DNA from: Lewinellaceae bacterium
Lineage (GTDB): Bacteria > Bacteroidota > Bacteroidia > Chitinophagales > Saprospiraceae
Direction of reading: 5' to 3'
DNA length: 64,000 nucleotides
NCBI GenBank assembly: GCA_020636445.1
Contig: JACJXV010000017.1
Coordinates: 8,866-72,865 of the forward strand
Below the pieces are notes generated by a model. That model searched no databases. It saw only the letters and a program-made list of their open reading frames with translations, and was not told the origin of the DNA. The translations under genes were made by a program, and so were the position numbers. This document shows, piece by piece, positions 54,501 to 62,998 of the stretch. Each line of letters begins with the position of its first letter. Position 1 is the stretch's first letter.

Positions 54501-55502
54501 GGTAGTCGAAAAAGTCATGGGAGCTGGACAAGTAATTATTGGCGCAGTACTATCCTTAATTCTGATTACCTGATCGCGGGAAAGATTACTGCCATCACAA
54601 GCTCTGATAACCGTCCAGGTACGCACAATGGTCATACCAATACCATCACAGGTACGCGTAGTATCATCCTGATACCGGTAGGAAAGGCCACACAGCCCAC
54701 TGTTTTGAATACGCTTTCCCTGCAAAAGGGGATATCCAACCGAATCGGGTTGGGCAAACGGCTGATCACAACTCAGCGTTGTATCGCGGGGAAATACGAT
54801 ATCGGAAAGAATAGGCCGTAACTGCCGAATCATTTGCACACAGGTATCGGCGTTTCCACTCTGATCCCGAACAATCCAGCGGCGCTTAATTAGCCGTACA
54901 TAGTTGTCGGCACAAGTACCCGCCTCAAAATCGTCCTTATGCGTAAGCGTGTATACCCCACAGTTTTCCATGACCTGGGGTAACCCCAGGTTAGCGACGC
55001 TGGTATCAGCCGTACATACAATGGCTGTATCCCGACAGGTAATAACCGGAGCAAACTGGTCAACCACTCTTCCGTAGCCTTCGCAGAACAATCCCGTTGC
55101 AACATCCTGAATTCTCACTTTGACGATTTGACCAATACGCCCCGATAAATCAACCAGGACACTATTGGTGCCTTGCGCAATAGGTAAGTTATTGGTCGTA
55201 GTAACGGTAAGCAACTTATCCCCGGGGCAGGTGCTGGACATGTCCAACAAGAAATCCGGAGTCAGTGGCCAGGCACAGTTTTGGTTAACAGCAATCTCGC
55301 GGGGAGACTCCAATGGCGCTGGTTGGCATACCAGTATACACTGCGCACTTGCGTCTCCTGGAGTGAGGGTAAAAGTGATCCACCCCAGTAATACAAATAG
55401 AATCCACCGGAATCGATTCTGACGATCAGGCAACCAAGGCATACTTACCCCCTGGCCTCCTGCGTACTTTTTTTCCTTAGCTTTTTTCATTGTCATTTTC
55501 AT
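51510..55502 (-). CDS. HYR-rich surface adhesin with dockerin-like block and T9SS type A domain (1,330 aa)
   Basis: Signal: a basic n-region (MKMTMKKAKEKK) and hydrophobic FRWILFVLLGWITFTLTPG. The N-terminus CILVCQPAPLESPREIAV parallels that of the 1,277-aa neighbour. HYR-like modules fill about 60-895 (ITCPAPMTFSTTPGVCGATV, PPVITCLQDVTVELTNGCTS). Residues about 905-1020 are a carboxypeptidase-regulatory-like fold and dockerin-like pair: KNDDVLNGVSTIDLILLSKH (degenerate loop) then DIDRSGTISTLDVIKLRKLI (intact loop). The cohesin-like domain (about 1095-1235) has VMGYQFSLDYDEDLLTLLD and TTSWNG. T9SS type A domain at about 1239-1330 (YQNYPNPFSSETHISF, DVSGRVIYQ, GVFYYQLETADFTAVRKM). Likely arose by duplication with its neighbour. 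Confidence 0.93.
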   Translation of the reverse strand: MKMTMKKAKEKKYAGGQGVSMPWLPDRQNRFRWILFVLLGWITFTLTPGDASAQCILVCQPAPLESPREIAVNQNCAWPLTPDFLLDMSSTCPGDKLLTVTTTNNLPIAQGTNSVLVDLSGRIGQIVKVRIQDVATGLFCEGYGRVVDQFAPVITCRDTAIVCTADTSVANLGLPQVMENCGVYTLTHKDDFEAGTCADNYVRLIKRRWIVRDQSGNADTCVQMIRQLRPILSDIVFPRDTTLSCDQPFAQPDSVGYPLLQGKRIQNSGLCGLSYRYQDDTTRTCDGIGMTIVRTWTVIRACDGSNLSRDQVIRIKDSTAPIITCPAPMTFSTTPGVCGATVLLRAPTIRDNCDPMASFTVSTPFGMGLGPHFNVPPGTYTAQYTAYDRCGNSSVCSTTFTVVDNSPPVAVCDESTAVSLSNGGLAFVQAKYFDNGSKDNCNAKVYFKVRRMDIGACQQVNGDDNTNQAGYQEWFDDYVAFCCADMEMESVRVIMRVYEVDPGPGPVDPTREEQGGDLFGHYNECMVRVIVQEKLSPTIECPANTTVACDADLTDLSRFGTAVAFEACGFDIDSTFRIDRAECGTGFIYRTWTATDFQENKATCTQTIEIVNNYRLVKDSITWPQDVVLTTCGSGTDPDDLPLLSQRPKVNAPGCVAVSINSKDNRYEGTASPACFKIFRTWTVTDLCRIRPGSQEGIFTFTQEIAVKDNTPPVITCLQDVTVELTNGCTSAQVTVPNVTATDNCSTEISITNNSPYATAKGANASGVYPLGTTTVTFRATDGCGNVSICMFKITVVDKKPPSPICLQGLSQSLTMMPGGPLAMVSARIFDKGSFDPCAANPKNIKITIRRANLALTTPPTDTMLTFTCADIGRQFVHLWATDVNGNGAFCETYIDIQDNGVICPIPATVGRIAGTITTSQGVDVENVSVAVQSTQPLSTMTNAQGSFTVDNLPLGKSYSVVPKKNDDVLNGVSTIDLILLSKHILGVQLFDSPYKYIAADIDRSGTISTLDVIKLRKLILGRDTELGNGNTSWRFIDDKFVFPAGVNPLQANFPELKNLDNFNTQEAKVNFIGIKVGDINGSATPNSLVVPDSRSTGGELIVRIRDKAFRAGEVFTVDLTARDLEAVMGYQFSLDYDEDLLTLLDYQMGELPGMGSDNLAVISEEEGRLTTSWNGREGLYLPGWDHQLMRLTFRARRDADLINAIALTSQPTKAEAYTHTSELMSVLLQFTGPNGVLKNQGGYALYQNYPNPFSSETHISFALPTEMDATIKVFDVSGRVIYQHQARFPRGYNEMPLRLTEVSANGVFYYQLETADFTAVRKMIMTPVR

Positions 55503-55601
55503 GGTTGCCGAATTTACAGACCATACCTTGCCCGGCCAGTACAGGAGTACCCCTCCGCCTGGTATGAAAAGGCCGATCTAAGTTTTGGGAAAATGCAGAA
55601 C

Positions 55602-55620
55602 GCTAACCTCGTTGGTTAGC
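55602..55620. promoter_or_regulatory. Inverted repeat upstream of the 1,330-aa adhesin gene
   Basis: GCTAACC, spacer TCGTT, GGTTAGC: perfect 7-bp arms, about 100 bp before the start codon on the minus strand. Could be an operator; no promoter box was identified beside it. Confidence 0.35.
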
Positions 55621-55904
55621 TTCAACAAAATCCGAGTGTTTCATCGCTGTTGGCATTCACATCAATTGGACACTTGATTTATTTATCTAATTCAATAGAA
55701 AAATCGTGCCAAACTTTACAAACCCATGAAAAAAGAATGAAGCAATCAATCTAATTAATAAACAAAGCCATGAAAATCAATATTTTAAATAAAAAACAAA
55801 AAAGCCCCCCTTCGAAAAACGAAGAGAGGCCATCCCAAAAACCGATTTATCTTTAGCCGTACCTGGGTAGTGAATTCTTGCAGAAAACCCTACCGCTGGT
55901 AAAA

Positions 55905-55938
55905 CCCTGAGCAGGCTATCGGTGTAACTTGCTCAGGG
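55905..55938 (-). terminator. Terminator of the cohesin/PorP operon
   Basis: A 9-bp perfect stem CCCTGAGCA / TGCTCAGGG with a 16-nt loop, followed on the minus strand by TTTTACC. It lies 45 bp after the porP stop. Confidence 0.7.
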
Positions 55939-55983
55939 CTATCAACAGATGAATACACTCACTCATCCATTAATTTTCCGGCA

Positions 55984-56934
55984 TTATCGCCGTGGGTATC
56001 CAGGGCGTTGATTACCGCTTTCAAAGCCAAAAGCCACGGTAATTTCATGTGTTCCCGAAGAAAAACTACGAATATCCTGCGTGGATAAATCGTAAGTATA
56101 AAATAAGCGGAAATTAGACATTTGTGTTCCCATCAATAAACCCAGTGAGCCGATCGAGCGATAGGATGCACCCGTAAATAGTTGGTCATCGAGGAAGCCG
56201 ATTTTCATATTCACATCCAACTGAAAGGGGGCATCTTTGATCTGGCGCAGCATTACGGAAGGTTCTACACTCACCCCGGCATTATTGATATCAATTCGAT
56301 GGCCGGCCAGTAATACATAATAATCAAGGGGCGACCGGCTGTCGTTCGTCGTTACAATATCATCTAATCTTGCCCGTACCAAATTCGCAAAAGACAGGCC
56401 GATGTAAGAAGGCTTATCTTCCGGCCGGTGCAGCGGAGCCTGACCGAAACTGGCAAAGACACCAAAGGATGCGTCAAACACTTCCCGACCATCAATAGCT
56501 CCTTCAACGATAACATCCCCTGGGTCGTAGAAGTTATCTCCCAGCGTTCCGCTATTCAAGCGCAACTGCTGAAATTCAGTAGAAAAACCCGTTGAGAGGC
56601 GGAAGTTATCACTTAAATCAAAACGGAAAGCATAGTTGAGTTGTGCCCGCAGTCGGGTAAGCCGACCTGCCGTTTCAGTAAGAACACCCAATCCCAGCCC
56701 AAAGGTCTTGCCCAGGGGCCCATGATACTGTACCCCTAATGTTTTGGGAGCATCCGGAAAGCCTGTCCATTGAGCCCTTGCATTAAATTGGATTTGGTGA
56801 GAGTTCTTGAATCCGGCGAAAGCAGGATTTACCAAAATAGGTGAAATATGGTAGTGAGAAAAAACGGCTTCATCCTGCCCGTACATTGCCGTGAGCAGGC
56901 CCAGGAAGCATATAGAGAGTAGTAACTTTTTCAT
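55984..56934 (-). CDS. PorP/SprF-family T9SS outer-membrane protein
   Basis: 316 residues. Signal peptide MKKLLLSICFLGLLTAMYGQ, then the diagnostic family opening DEAVFSHYHISPILVNPAFAG and NARAQWTGFPDAPKTLGV. Alternating amphipathic strands, such as KTFGLGLGVLTETAGRLTRL and NFRLFYTYDLSTQDIRSFSS, and a C-terminal HEITVAFGF suit an outer-membrane beta-barrel. PorP/SprF proteins act with T9SS in surface display of specific type B substrates (as SprF does for SprB). Here the gene is 72 bp downstream of a type B substrate gene, which predicts that pairing. The terminator after it ends the operon. Confidence 0.93.
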   Translation of the reverse strand: MKKLLLSICFLGLLTAMYGQDEAVFSHYHISPILVNPAFAGFKNSHQIQFNARAQWTGFPDAPKTLGVQYHGPLGKTFGLGLGVLTETAGRLTRLRAQLNYAFRFDLSDNFRLSTGFSTEFQQLRLNSGTLGDNFYDPGDVIVEGAIDGREVFDASFGVFASFGQAPLHRPEDKPSYIGLSFANLVRARLDDIVTTNDSRSPLDYYVLLAGHRIDINNAGVSVEPSVMLRQIKDAPFQLDVNMKIGFLDDQLFTGASYRSIGSLGLLMGTQMSNFRLFYTYDLSTQDIRSFSSGTHEITVAFGFESGNQRPGYPRR

Positions 56935-57006
56935 AGGTTAATCGGTTAATGGTATGGAAATGGATAAGGAGGTGGCCAGCAACTTCCTGCCGGCCACCGA
57001 AAGTTA

Positions 57007-60000
57007 TTATTCCTCGCGAAGGATGGTTATTGAACCTTTCACCTGTACGCGTTTACCTTCATTATCAGTAAATTCCAATACGTAATAGTAAGCTCCATCG
57101 GGTACCTGTTGCCCATCAGCGGTTACTCCGCGCCAATTATTGTCATAATTACGGGCTTCATAAACCAATTGGCCCCAACGGTTGTAGATCAAAACACGGT
57201 TATCGTCCATTTCCTCAATACAGTTGATGATGAAGGCTTCATTGAGACCATCACCATCCGGCGTGATTACGGGCCGGATATCCATACAAGGGAATCGGCG
57301 ATCCAGTACGGTAGCTTCAGTCATCTCTGGTGATGAGCTACAGCCACGTGCATCCGTAACTAATACGGCATAATCACCAGGACACAATCCGGTAATAATC
57401 GAATCCCGTGGTCCGGCTGTTACATTCCAACGGAAGAAGTAAGGTGCATTTCCACCACTCACGATAGCAACTGCACGGCCATTACAGTTCTCTGTAGCAG
57501 GAACGGTTTCTACTCTTACATTGATCGGCTGGGGTTGCCCTACCGTAAACGATTGAGACGCCTGACAATTATTGCGATCCGTGACCGTAACCATATAGTT
57601 TCCGGGAATCAGGAAACTCACGCGAGGCCCTTGTTGGCCATTGCTCCACCGGTAGGTGTACAGAGAGCCAGTTGCACCTCCGGTTGCCGCTACATTGATT
57701 TCGCCGTCGCGGGAACCTATACAAGAAATATTCGACACAAAGCCATTAACCGTAATGGCAGGCGGGGCCGTAAGCGCGATTGTCTTCGTCATTGTACACC
57801 CAAGCTGATCAGTGACCCGCAGTGTATACTCGCCCACTTTGGCATTGCGCAGGGTGGCTTCTGACCCTACTAAATCGTCGCCAAGTAGCCACTCGTAAAG
57901 ATAGGTATTTCCACCTCCACCATTACTGGCAACAGCTTGTATTACACCATCAGCGGCATCCGGACAACTAACAGGGAACCCATTGAAGTTGGTCATCGCA
58001 CTAACCGTAACTGCTAACTGCGAGGTAACGCCTATTTTCACTGTTTCGGTTAGTGTATTTCCGGATTGTTCCTTAATGATAACCCGATAGTCGCCCGAAG
58101 GGAGGTTAAGGATATCCTGAGTACGGTTAATCGTATCATTTTGGCTATTAAGCCATGCATAACTATACGGAGGCTCTCCTCCGGTTACGCTAAGATCAAT
58201 CGCTCCATTTTCGTCTTCCGGGCAGTCATTATTATTCACCCGTGAAGTGGCCGAAAAGGTATTCACTGGAATCCCTGGCAGCGTAACCCGGCAACCGTTC
58301 TTGTCAACAATGGTCGCCACATAGGTCCCCTCACAGAGATTGATAATGTTGAATCCGGCATTAGGTGAATTCCACTGAACTGTATACTCAGGAGTTCCAC
58401 CACTAACTTGTAAATTTATGAAGCCAGAACAGCCTGCAGCTTCTGTATCATGGCGTACCGACAACCCGCTAACGGTAATTGGTGCCGGAGCCGTTATATT
58501 AACACTTCCCTGCAAGGTGGTATTCATCGCATCCGTAATCACGTAGCTAATAGTACCCCCTGAAAGATTATTTCGCTCCACAATTCCAGTAGCAGAATTA
58601 ACAACCGGCCCATCGGAGAAGGTAACAGCATAGGGGGCTTGCCCGCCCTGGATGGTTAACCGAACCGAACCATTAGACTCGCCGGGGCATTTCACGGCAG
58701 TAGTGGAAGAAGTAAAGGATAGAGGTTGAGCTACAAATTGAACCGTAAAACAGGCATTCGTGGAACATCCCTTTTGATCGGTAATCGTTGCGCAGTATTC
58801 CCCGGTACCTAAATTGGCAATTGCGGCAGTTGTCGCCCCCGTATTCCAAAGGATAGTGTAACCAGCTTGCCCTCCTGAAATGGTCAGGTTAATACTACCA
58901 TTGGTATTTGTAGCAACGCCTGTTACAGGCTGGACAGCAGCATTAGCATTGATCTGAGTCAGTTGCGGCACCTGGAAAGTGCCCGTCAGTCGCGTGCTTT
59001 GGGCATCCGTAACGGTTACCGAATAGCTTCCCGCTGCCAGGGTACTCAAATTGGCTGTTGTAGCGCCGTTGTTCCAACTAATCGTATATGGAGCAAGTCC
59101 TCCGGAAATTGGCAGGTTGATCGCACCTGTGTTTTGCCCAAAACAGGCTTCCGTAACCTGAATAGCACCAAAACGCAAGCGAGGTACTACTTGCACACAA
59201 GCCGTAGCCTGGCAGGTTTCTGCATCAGAAACGGTTACACAATACTGGCCGGCTGTACTCAGTCCGGTGAGGTTTTGCGTGCTGCCCATAAAGTTATTGG
59301 GCCCGCTCCATTTGTAGGTAATCGTTCCCGTACCACCGGAAATATTTAAGGCCACTGCCCCATCGTTACCGGCATCAATATTCGTCGGTAAAATGCTGGT
59401 GATACGCACTCCACCATCCTGACCAACTGCAAATGTTCGATTTACCGAACACCCTGCTGCATCCGAAAGTGTAACCCGGTAATCACCCGTTGCCAGGTTA
59501 CTTTGCGTAGCTTGAGCAGGTAGTGAATTGCTCCAGGCATAGGTATAAGGGCCTGTTCCGCCTACCGGGGTAACGGTAATAGTTCCATCCAGTTTACCCG
59601 CACAAGATTCATTGCCAACCTGGCCATTTGCCATCAGGGTAGTCTGGGCCACCGTAGCTGATCCAGTTGCCGTACAACCATTGGCATCGGTAACAGTCAG
59701 GGTATAGGTAGCAGGTGTTACTCCGGTAGGATTAGCGACTGCTGCCAACCCGCCACTCCATGCATAGGTATAAGGAGCCGTACCTCCTGTTGGAGTCGCC
59801 TGAAGGGTACCCCCTGCCTGGCCATTACACCCAGCATCAACTTTGGCAATCGTCCCTACTGCTAAAACAGCGGCGGGTTGGGTAACCGTAAAGGTCCGGG
59901 TTGCCGTCAGAGTAGACCCTGCATCAGTGACCGTAACGGTGTATTGCCCGGCAGGGATGCCGGTCAAATCCTGGGTAGTACGGTTTTGATAACTCCACCG

Positions 60001-62952
60001 ATAGGTGAAGGTCCCCGTTCCGCCTTGCACTGTTATATCAATAGCACCGGTGCTACTGCCAAAACAGGCAACATTCGAAATCTGAGCAGGATTAACAATC
60101 GTCGGCGCGGCCACTACATTGCCGATCGTTACCGTACCGTTTTGGAACTGGTAAACAACGGGGTCTTCATTGCCATCAATAATTTCTACAGGTTTCTGCG
60201 TATCAACCCTTACAACCGTTGATCCGGAAGCAGGAATTACCGTGAAGCACGCCTTAAAAATAATCGTGCTATTGGGAACCGTAACGCCTGTAACATTGGG
60301 ATCCAACCAGGATAGTTTAATCGCCCCGGGCAGGTTGGTACCATTTCCAGGCAAGCCGAAATTACTTTCCGTGAGTCCAGTAAGGTTAAATGAATTTACG
60401 GCTTTAAACGTCAAAATAGCCGGATCGTAAGCGATCGTATATTCCATCCCCAGGATATTCTGGAAATTGAAGACGGATACGTCGAGGCAAACTTCTTGTC
60501 CTTGCTGGGCATTTTTATTACTAATTACCACCGCAAAGTCGGTATACGTTGTTGTGCCTTCAATCGTTACGGTCCCCCCATCAAATGTATGAGGAATGGG
60601 GAGCTCATTATTATTGGTAAACTCGAAATTATCCGGATTAAAGGTAACATTGGTTGGTCCGGCATTACCGATCGCGGTAAAGCATACCTGAAAAATTACC
60701 GTACCATTGGCTACACTTACGCCGGTGACATTCGGGTCTAACCAGGAAACTTTGATCGCACCAGGTTGATTGGAGCCCTGGCCAGGAACACCAAAGCTGC
60801 TTTCCGTCAATCCGGCAAGGTTGAATCCTGTAACCGATTTAAACTGCAGGGCGTTAGGGTCATAGTTGATAAAGAATTCAGCCCCCAGCACATTACTGAA
60901 ATTGGTAACAGTTACATCAAGGCATACTTCCTGTCCATTCTGAACGGTCTTGTCGTTGAGGGAAAGTGTTAAATTTCCTCCTCCGGTCCCTCCACCGGTA
61001 GTAATGGTTACCACCCCATTGTCGAATGTCGGATTTATCGGGGCTTCATTGCCGTCTGTAAATTCAAAGGTATTACTGAACGAAACCGGAGTCGTGCCTA
61101 CAGCACCGATTGCTGTAAAGCACACCTGAAAAATAGCAGTTCCATTAGCAACTGTTACTCCTGTGACATTGGGGTCCAGCCATGAAACCTTGATTGCTCC
61201 TGGCTGATTAGCCCCCACTCCGGGAAGACCAAAGGCGCTTTCATTAAGGCCTGCCAGGTTGAAAGCCGTTACAGATTTGAACTGCAGGGCTGCTGGATTG
61301 TAATTGATAAAGAACTCAGCACCGAGTACATTCGTAAAGTTATTGACGGTTACATCCACACACACTTCTTGTCCCTGGGCTACCGATTTATCCCCGATAA
61401 TGAGGGTTAACGCGCCACCTCCGGTATTGCCCCCGGTAATCGTAACCGTGCCAGGGTTGCCCGTCATGGGAATTACCTGATCACTTCCATTAATAATTTC
61501 GCTAACGGGGTCAAACGAAACGGGAGTCGTGGTATTGCTGCCAATGGCTGTAAAGCACATTTCGAAAATCGCCGTGCCGTTCGCTAATGTCTTGGATCCC
61601 CCGTCCGGGTCAAACCAGGAAAGGCGAATGGTACCCGGAGGGTTACTACTTACGCCCGGTAAACCAAAAGCCGCTTCGTTAAGTCCAGCCAGGTTAAAGT
61701 TCTTGACCGATTTGAACTGCAGTTTAGTGGCATCGTATTTAAGCGTAATATCCATGCCCTGGATATTCGTAAAGTTGGTAACTGTTACAGGAAGGCAAAC
61801 TTCCTGACCGGAGGCTACACTAGCGCTTCCTACCGTTAAAGCAAAACCCGTATTCCCACCTGTTGTACCTCCAGCGCCGACTTGTACCCGGCCGGGAATA
61901 CTATTTAGCGGAATAGTGGCTTCTAAATTATTAATGATTTCCGGATTGGCCGCAAACGTTACATTCGTATTGGCATCCTGGTTCTTTGCCTTAAAGCAAA
62001 TAACAAAAATGGCCGTGCTATCCGCCAGGGTAACACCTGTTACATTGGGGTCAAACCAGGAGAGCTTAATTGCGCCCAAAGGGTTATTACCGACTCCAGG
62101 AAGACCAAAAGACGATTCTGTTAATCCATTTAGCTTAAAGCTATCTACCTTGACAAAATCCAGAATATTCGCATTATAGTTTATCGTGAACTCCATCCCC
62201 AGGATATCCGTAAACTGGCCCGTCTTCACCCGCAAGCAAAAGTCCTGGCCCTTATTAACCACCGTATCGGCGATTGTTAACGTAAACCCATTGGTATTAC
62301 CACCAGTATTACCACCAGTATTACCGCCGGTATTGCCACCGGTATTACCACCGGTATTACCACCGGTATTGCCGCCATTGCCCCCAGCACCAACCGTGAC
62401 TGTTGCTGGTTGGCCAACAAATGGCACAGTCATTTCCGAAACGTTAATGATTTCAGCCCCTGAAAAGCTTATTGAGGTAGTTACATCGGTGTTCGCCGCC
62501 TTAAAACAAATATCAAACACGGCAGTGCCATCCGGAAGCGTAACCCCGGAAACATCCGGGTCGAACCACGATAGTTTAAGGGCATTGGTTGGATTTGCGC
62601 CAACGCCTGGCAAACCAAAAGAGCTGGAGGTCAGCCCTTTTAGATTGAAATTCTTAACTTCTACGAATTGTAAAGCGGCAGGATCAAAGTTCACGATGAA
62701 CTCCACACCCAGGATATTGGTAAAGTTTGCCACTTTAACCTGCACACAGAGGTCTCCGTTTTTAGCAACAGTGGCATTGGCAATATTTACCGTAAAATCC
62801 ATCCAATCAGCAGCCGGTGTAGCAGGATCCGGTGCTACAGTAATTTCCGGCTCAATCGAAATGGCTGCAGAATGCAGATTTCCAGGGTTTGCTCCCAGAA
62901 TGCTGGGAAGGATCAACAACCCTAAAATCAGTTGTTTGATCTTTTGGTTCAT
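57007..62952 (-). CDS. Six-cohesin, SprB-like surface protein with T9SS type B domain (1,981 aa)
   Basis: Signal peptide (MNQKIKQLILGLLILPSILG). Six cohesin-like domains (about 50-945), each about 140 residues with a conserved VC(L/V)xV then FxxCF(T/K)A cysteine pair and a shared signature (F)NLxGLxESxFGLPG and (I/L)(R/K)(L/V)SWxDP. A GGNT linker of about 30 residues, encoded by a 12-bp minisatellite, separates the first two. About twelve SprB-like repeats follow (about 945-1875; GGTGTFTYRWS, PAGQYTVTVTDA). The last ~95 residues are a T9SS type B domain (ITPDGDGLNEAFIINC, VLIYNRWGQLVYEARNYDNNW). Compared with clostridial cohesins, the paired cysteines are unusual. It is the middle gene of a three-gene operon (46 and 72 bp gaps) ending in porP. 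A scaffoldin-like role is inferred. Confidence 0.92.
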   Translation of the reverse strand: MNQKIKQLILGLLILPSILGANPGNLHSAAISIEPEITVAPDPATPAADWMDFTVNIANATVAKNGDLCVQVKVANFTNILGVEFIVNFDPAALQFVEVKNFNLKGLTSSSFGLPGVGANPTNALKLSWFDPDVSGVTLPDGTAVFDICFKAANTDVTTSISFSGAEIINVSEMTVPFVGQPATVTVGAGGNGGNTGGNTGGNTGGNTGGNTGGNTGGNTNGFTLTIADTVVNKGQDFCLRVKTGQFTDILGMEFTINYNANILDFVKVDSFKLNGLTESSFGLPGVGNNPLGAIKLSWFDPNVTGVTLADSTAIFVICFKAKNQDANTNVTFAANPEIINNLEATIPLNSIPGRVQVGAGGTTGGNTGFALTVGSASVASGQEVCLPVTVTNFTNIQGMDITLKYDATKLQFKSVKNFNLAGLNEAAFGLPGVSSNPPGTIRLSWFDPDGGSKTLANGTAIFEMCFTAIGSNTTTPVSFDPVSEIINGSDQVIPMTGNPGTVTITGGNTGGGALTLIIGDKSVAQGQEVCVDVTVNNFTNVLGAEFFINYNPAALQFKSVTAFNLAGLNESAFGLPGVGANQPGAIKVSWLDPNVTGVTVANGTAIFQVCFTAIGAVGTTPVSFSNTFEFTDGNEAPINPTFDNGVVTITTGGGTGGGNLTLSLNDKTVQNGQEVCLDVTVTNFSNVLGAEFFINYDPNALQFKSVTGFNLAGLTESSFGVPGQGSNQPGAIKVSWLDPNVTGVSVANGTVIFQVCFTAIGNAGPTNVTFNPDNFEFTNNNELPIPHTFDGGTVTIEGTTTYTDFAVVISNKNAQQGQEVCLDVSVFNFQNILGMEYTIAYDPAILTFKAVNSFNLTGLTESNFGLPGNGTNLPGAIKLSWLDPNVTGVTVPNSTIIFKACFTVIPASGSTVVRVDTQKPVEIIDGNEDPVVYQFQNGTVTIGNVVAAPTIVNPAQISNVACFGSSTGAIDITVQGGTGTFTYRWSYQNRTTQDLTGIPAGQYTVTVTDAGSTLTATRTFTVTQPAAVLAVGTIAKVDAGCNGQAGGTLQATPTGGTAPYTYAWSGGLAAVANPTGVTPATYTLTVTDANGCTATGSATVAQTTLMANGQVGNESCAGKLDGTITVTPVGGTGPYTYAWSNSLPAQATQSNLATGDYRVTLSDAAGCSVNRTFAVGQDGGVRITSILPTNIDAGNDGAVALNISGGTGTITYKWSGPNNFMGSTQNLTGLSTAGQYCVTVSDAETCQATACVQVVPRLRFGAIQVTEACFGQNTGAINLPISGGLAPYTISWNNGATTANLSTLAAGSYSVTVTDAQSTRLTGTFQVPQLTQINANAAVQPVTGVATNTNGSINLTISGGQAGYTILWNTGATTAAIANLGTGEYCATITDQKGCSTNACFTVQFVAQPLSFTSSTTAVKCPGESNGSVRLTIQGGQAPYAVTFSDGPVVNSATGIVERNNLSGGTISYVITDAMNTTLQGSVNITAPAPITVSGLSVRHDTEAAGCSGFINLQVSGGTPEYTVQWNSPNAGFNIINLCEGTYVATIVDKNGCRVTLPGIPVNTFSATSRVNNNDCPEDENGAIDLSVTGGEPPYSYAWLNSQNDTINRTQDILNLPSGDYRVIIKEQSGNTLTETVKIGVTSQLAVTVSAMTNFNGFPVSCPDAADGVIQAVASNGGGGNTYLYEWLLGDDLVGSEATLRNAKVGEYTLRVTDQLGCTMTKTIALTAPPAITVNGFVSNISCIGSRDGEINVAATGGATGSLYTYRWSNGQQGPRVSFLIPGNYMVTVTDRNNCQASQSFTVGQPQPINVRVETVPATENCNGRAVAIVSGGNAPYFFRWNVTAGPRDSIITGLCPGDYAVLVTDARGCSSSPEMTEATVLDRRFPCMDIRPVITPDGDGLNEAFIINCIEEMDDNRVLIYNRWGQLVYEARNYDNNWRGVTADGQQVPDGAYYYVLEFTDNEGKRVQVKGSITILREE
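62293..62376 (-). repeat. 12-bp minisatellite encoding the GGNT linker
   Basis: Seven copies of a 12-bp unit, consensus GGTATTACCACC on the + strand, with scattered third-position changes. Slippage would change linker length by whole GGNT units without a frameshift. Confidence 0.9.
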
Positions 62953-62998
62953 AAGTCTCGGTATTTGGGATGATGGAATTATAACTTAAATCGGTTTA

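Larger units (their letters stand above)
55503..55983. other. 481-bp intergenic region
   Basis: AT-rich. Holds a 7-bp inverted repeat (55602-55620) upstream of the 1,330-aa adhesin, a 28-codon frame at 55770-55856 on the + strand that is probably fortuitous, and the terminator of the PorP operon (55905-55938). Confidence 0.6.

Noticed and set aside
55770..55856. 28-codon + strand frame starting MKINILNKKQKSPPSK, considered as a peptide precursor
   Set aside because: No modification enzyme or transporter gene nearby, no leader-cleavage motif, and the composition follows local A-rich DNA.
62186..62989. 267-codon + strand frame with VLPPVLPPV repeats
   Set aside because: Antisense shadow of the GGNT minisatellite and first cohesin modules; composition follows the repeat, and the minus-strand gene has a signal peptide and domain support.
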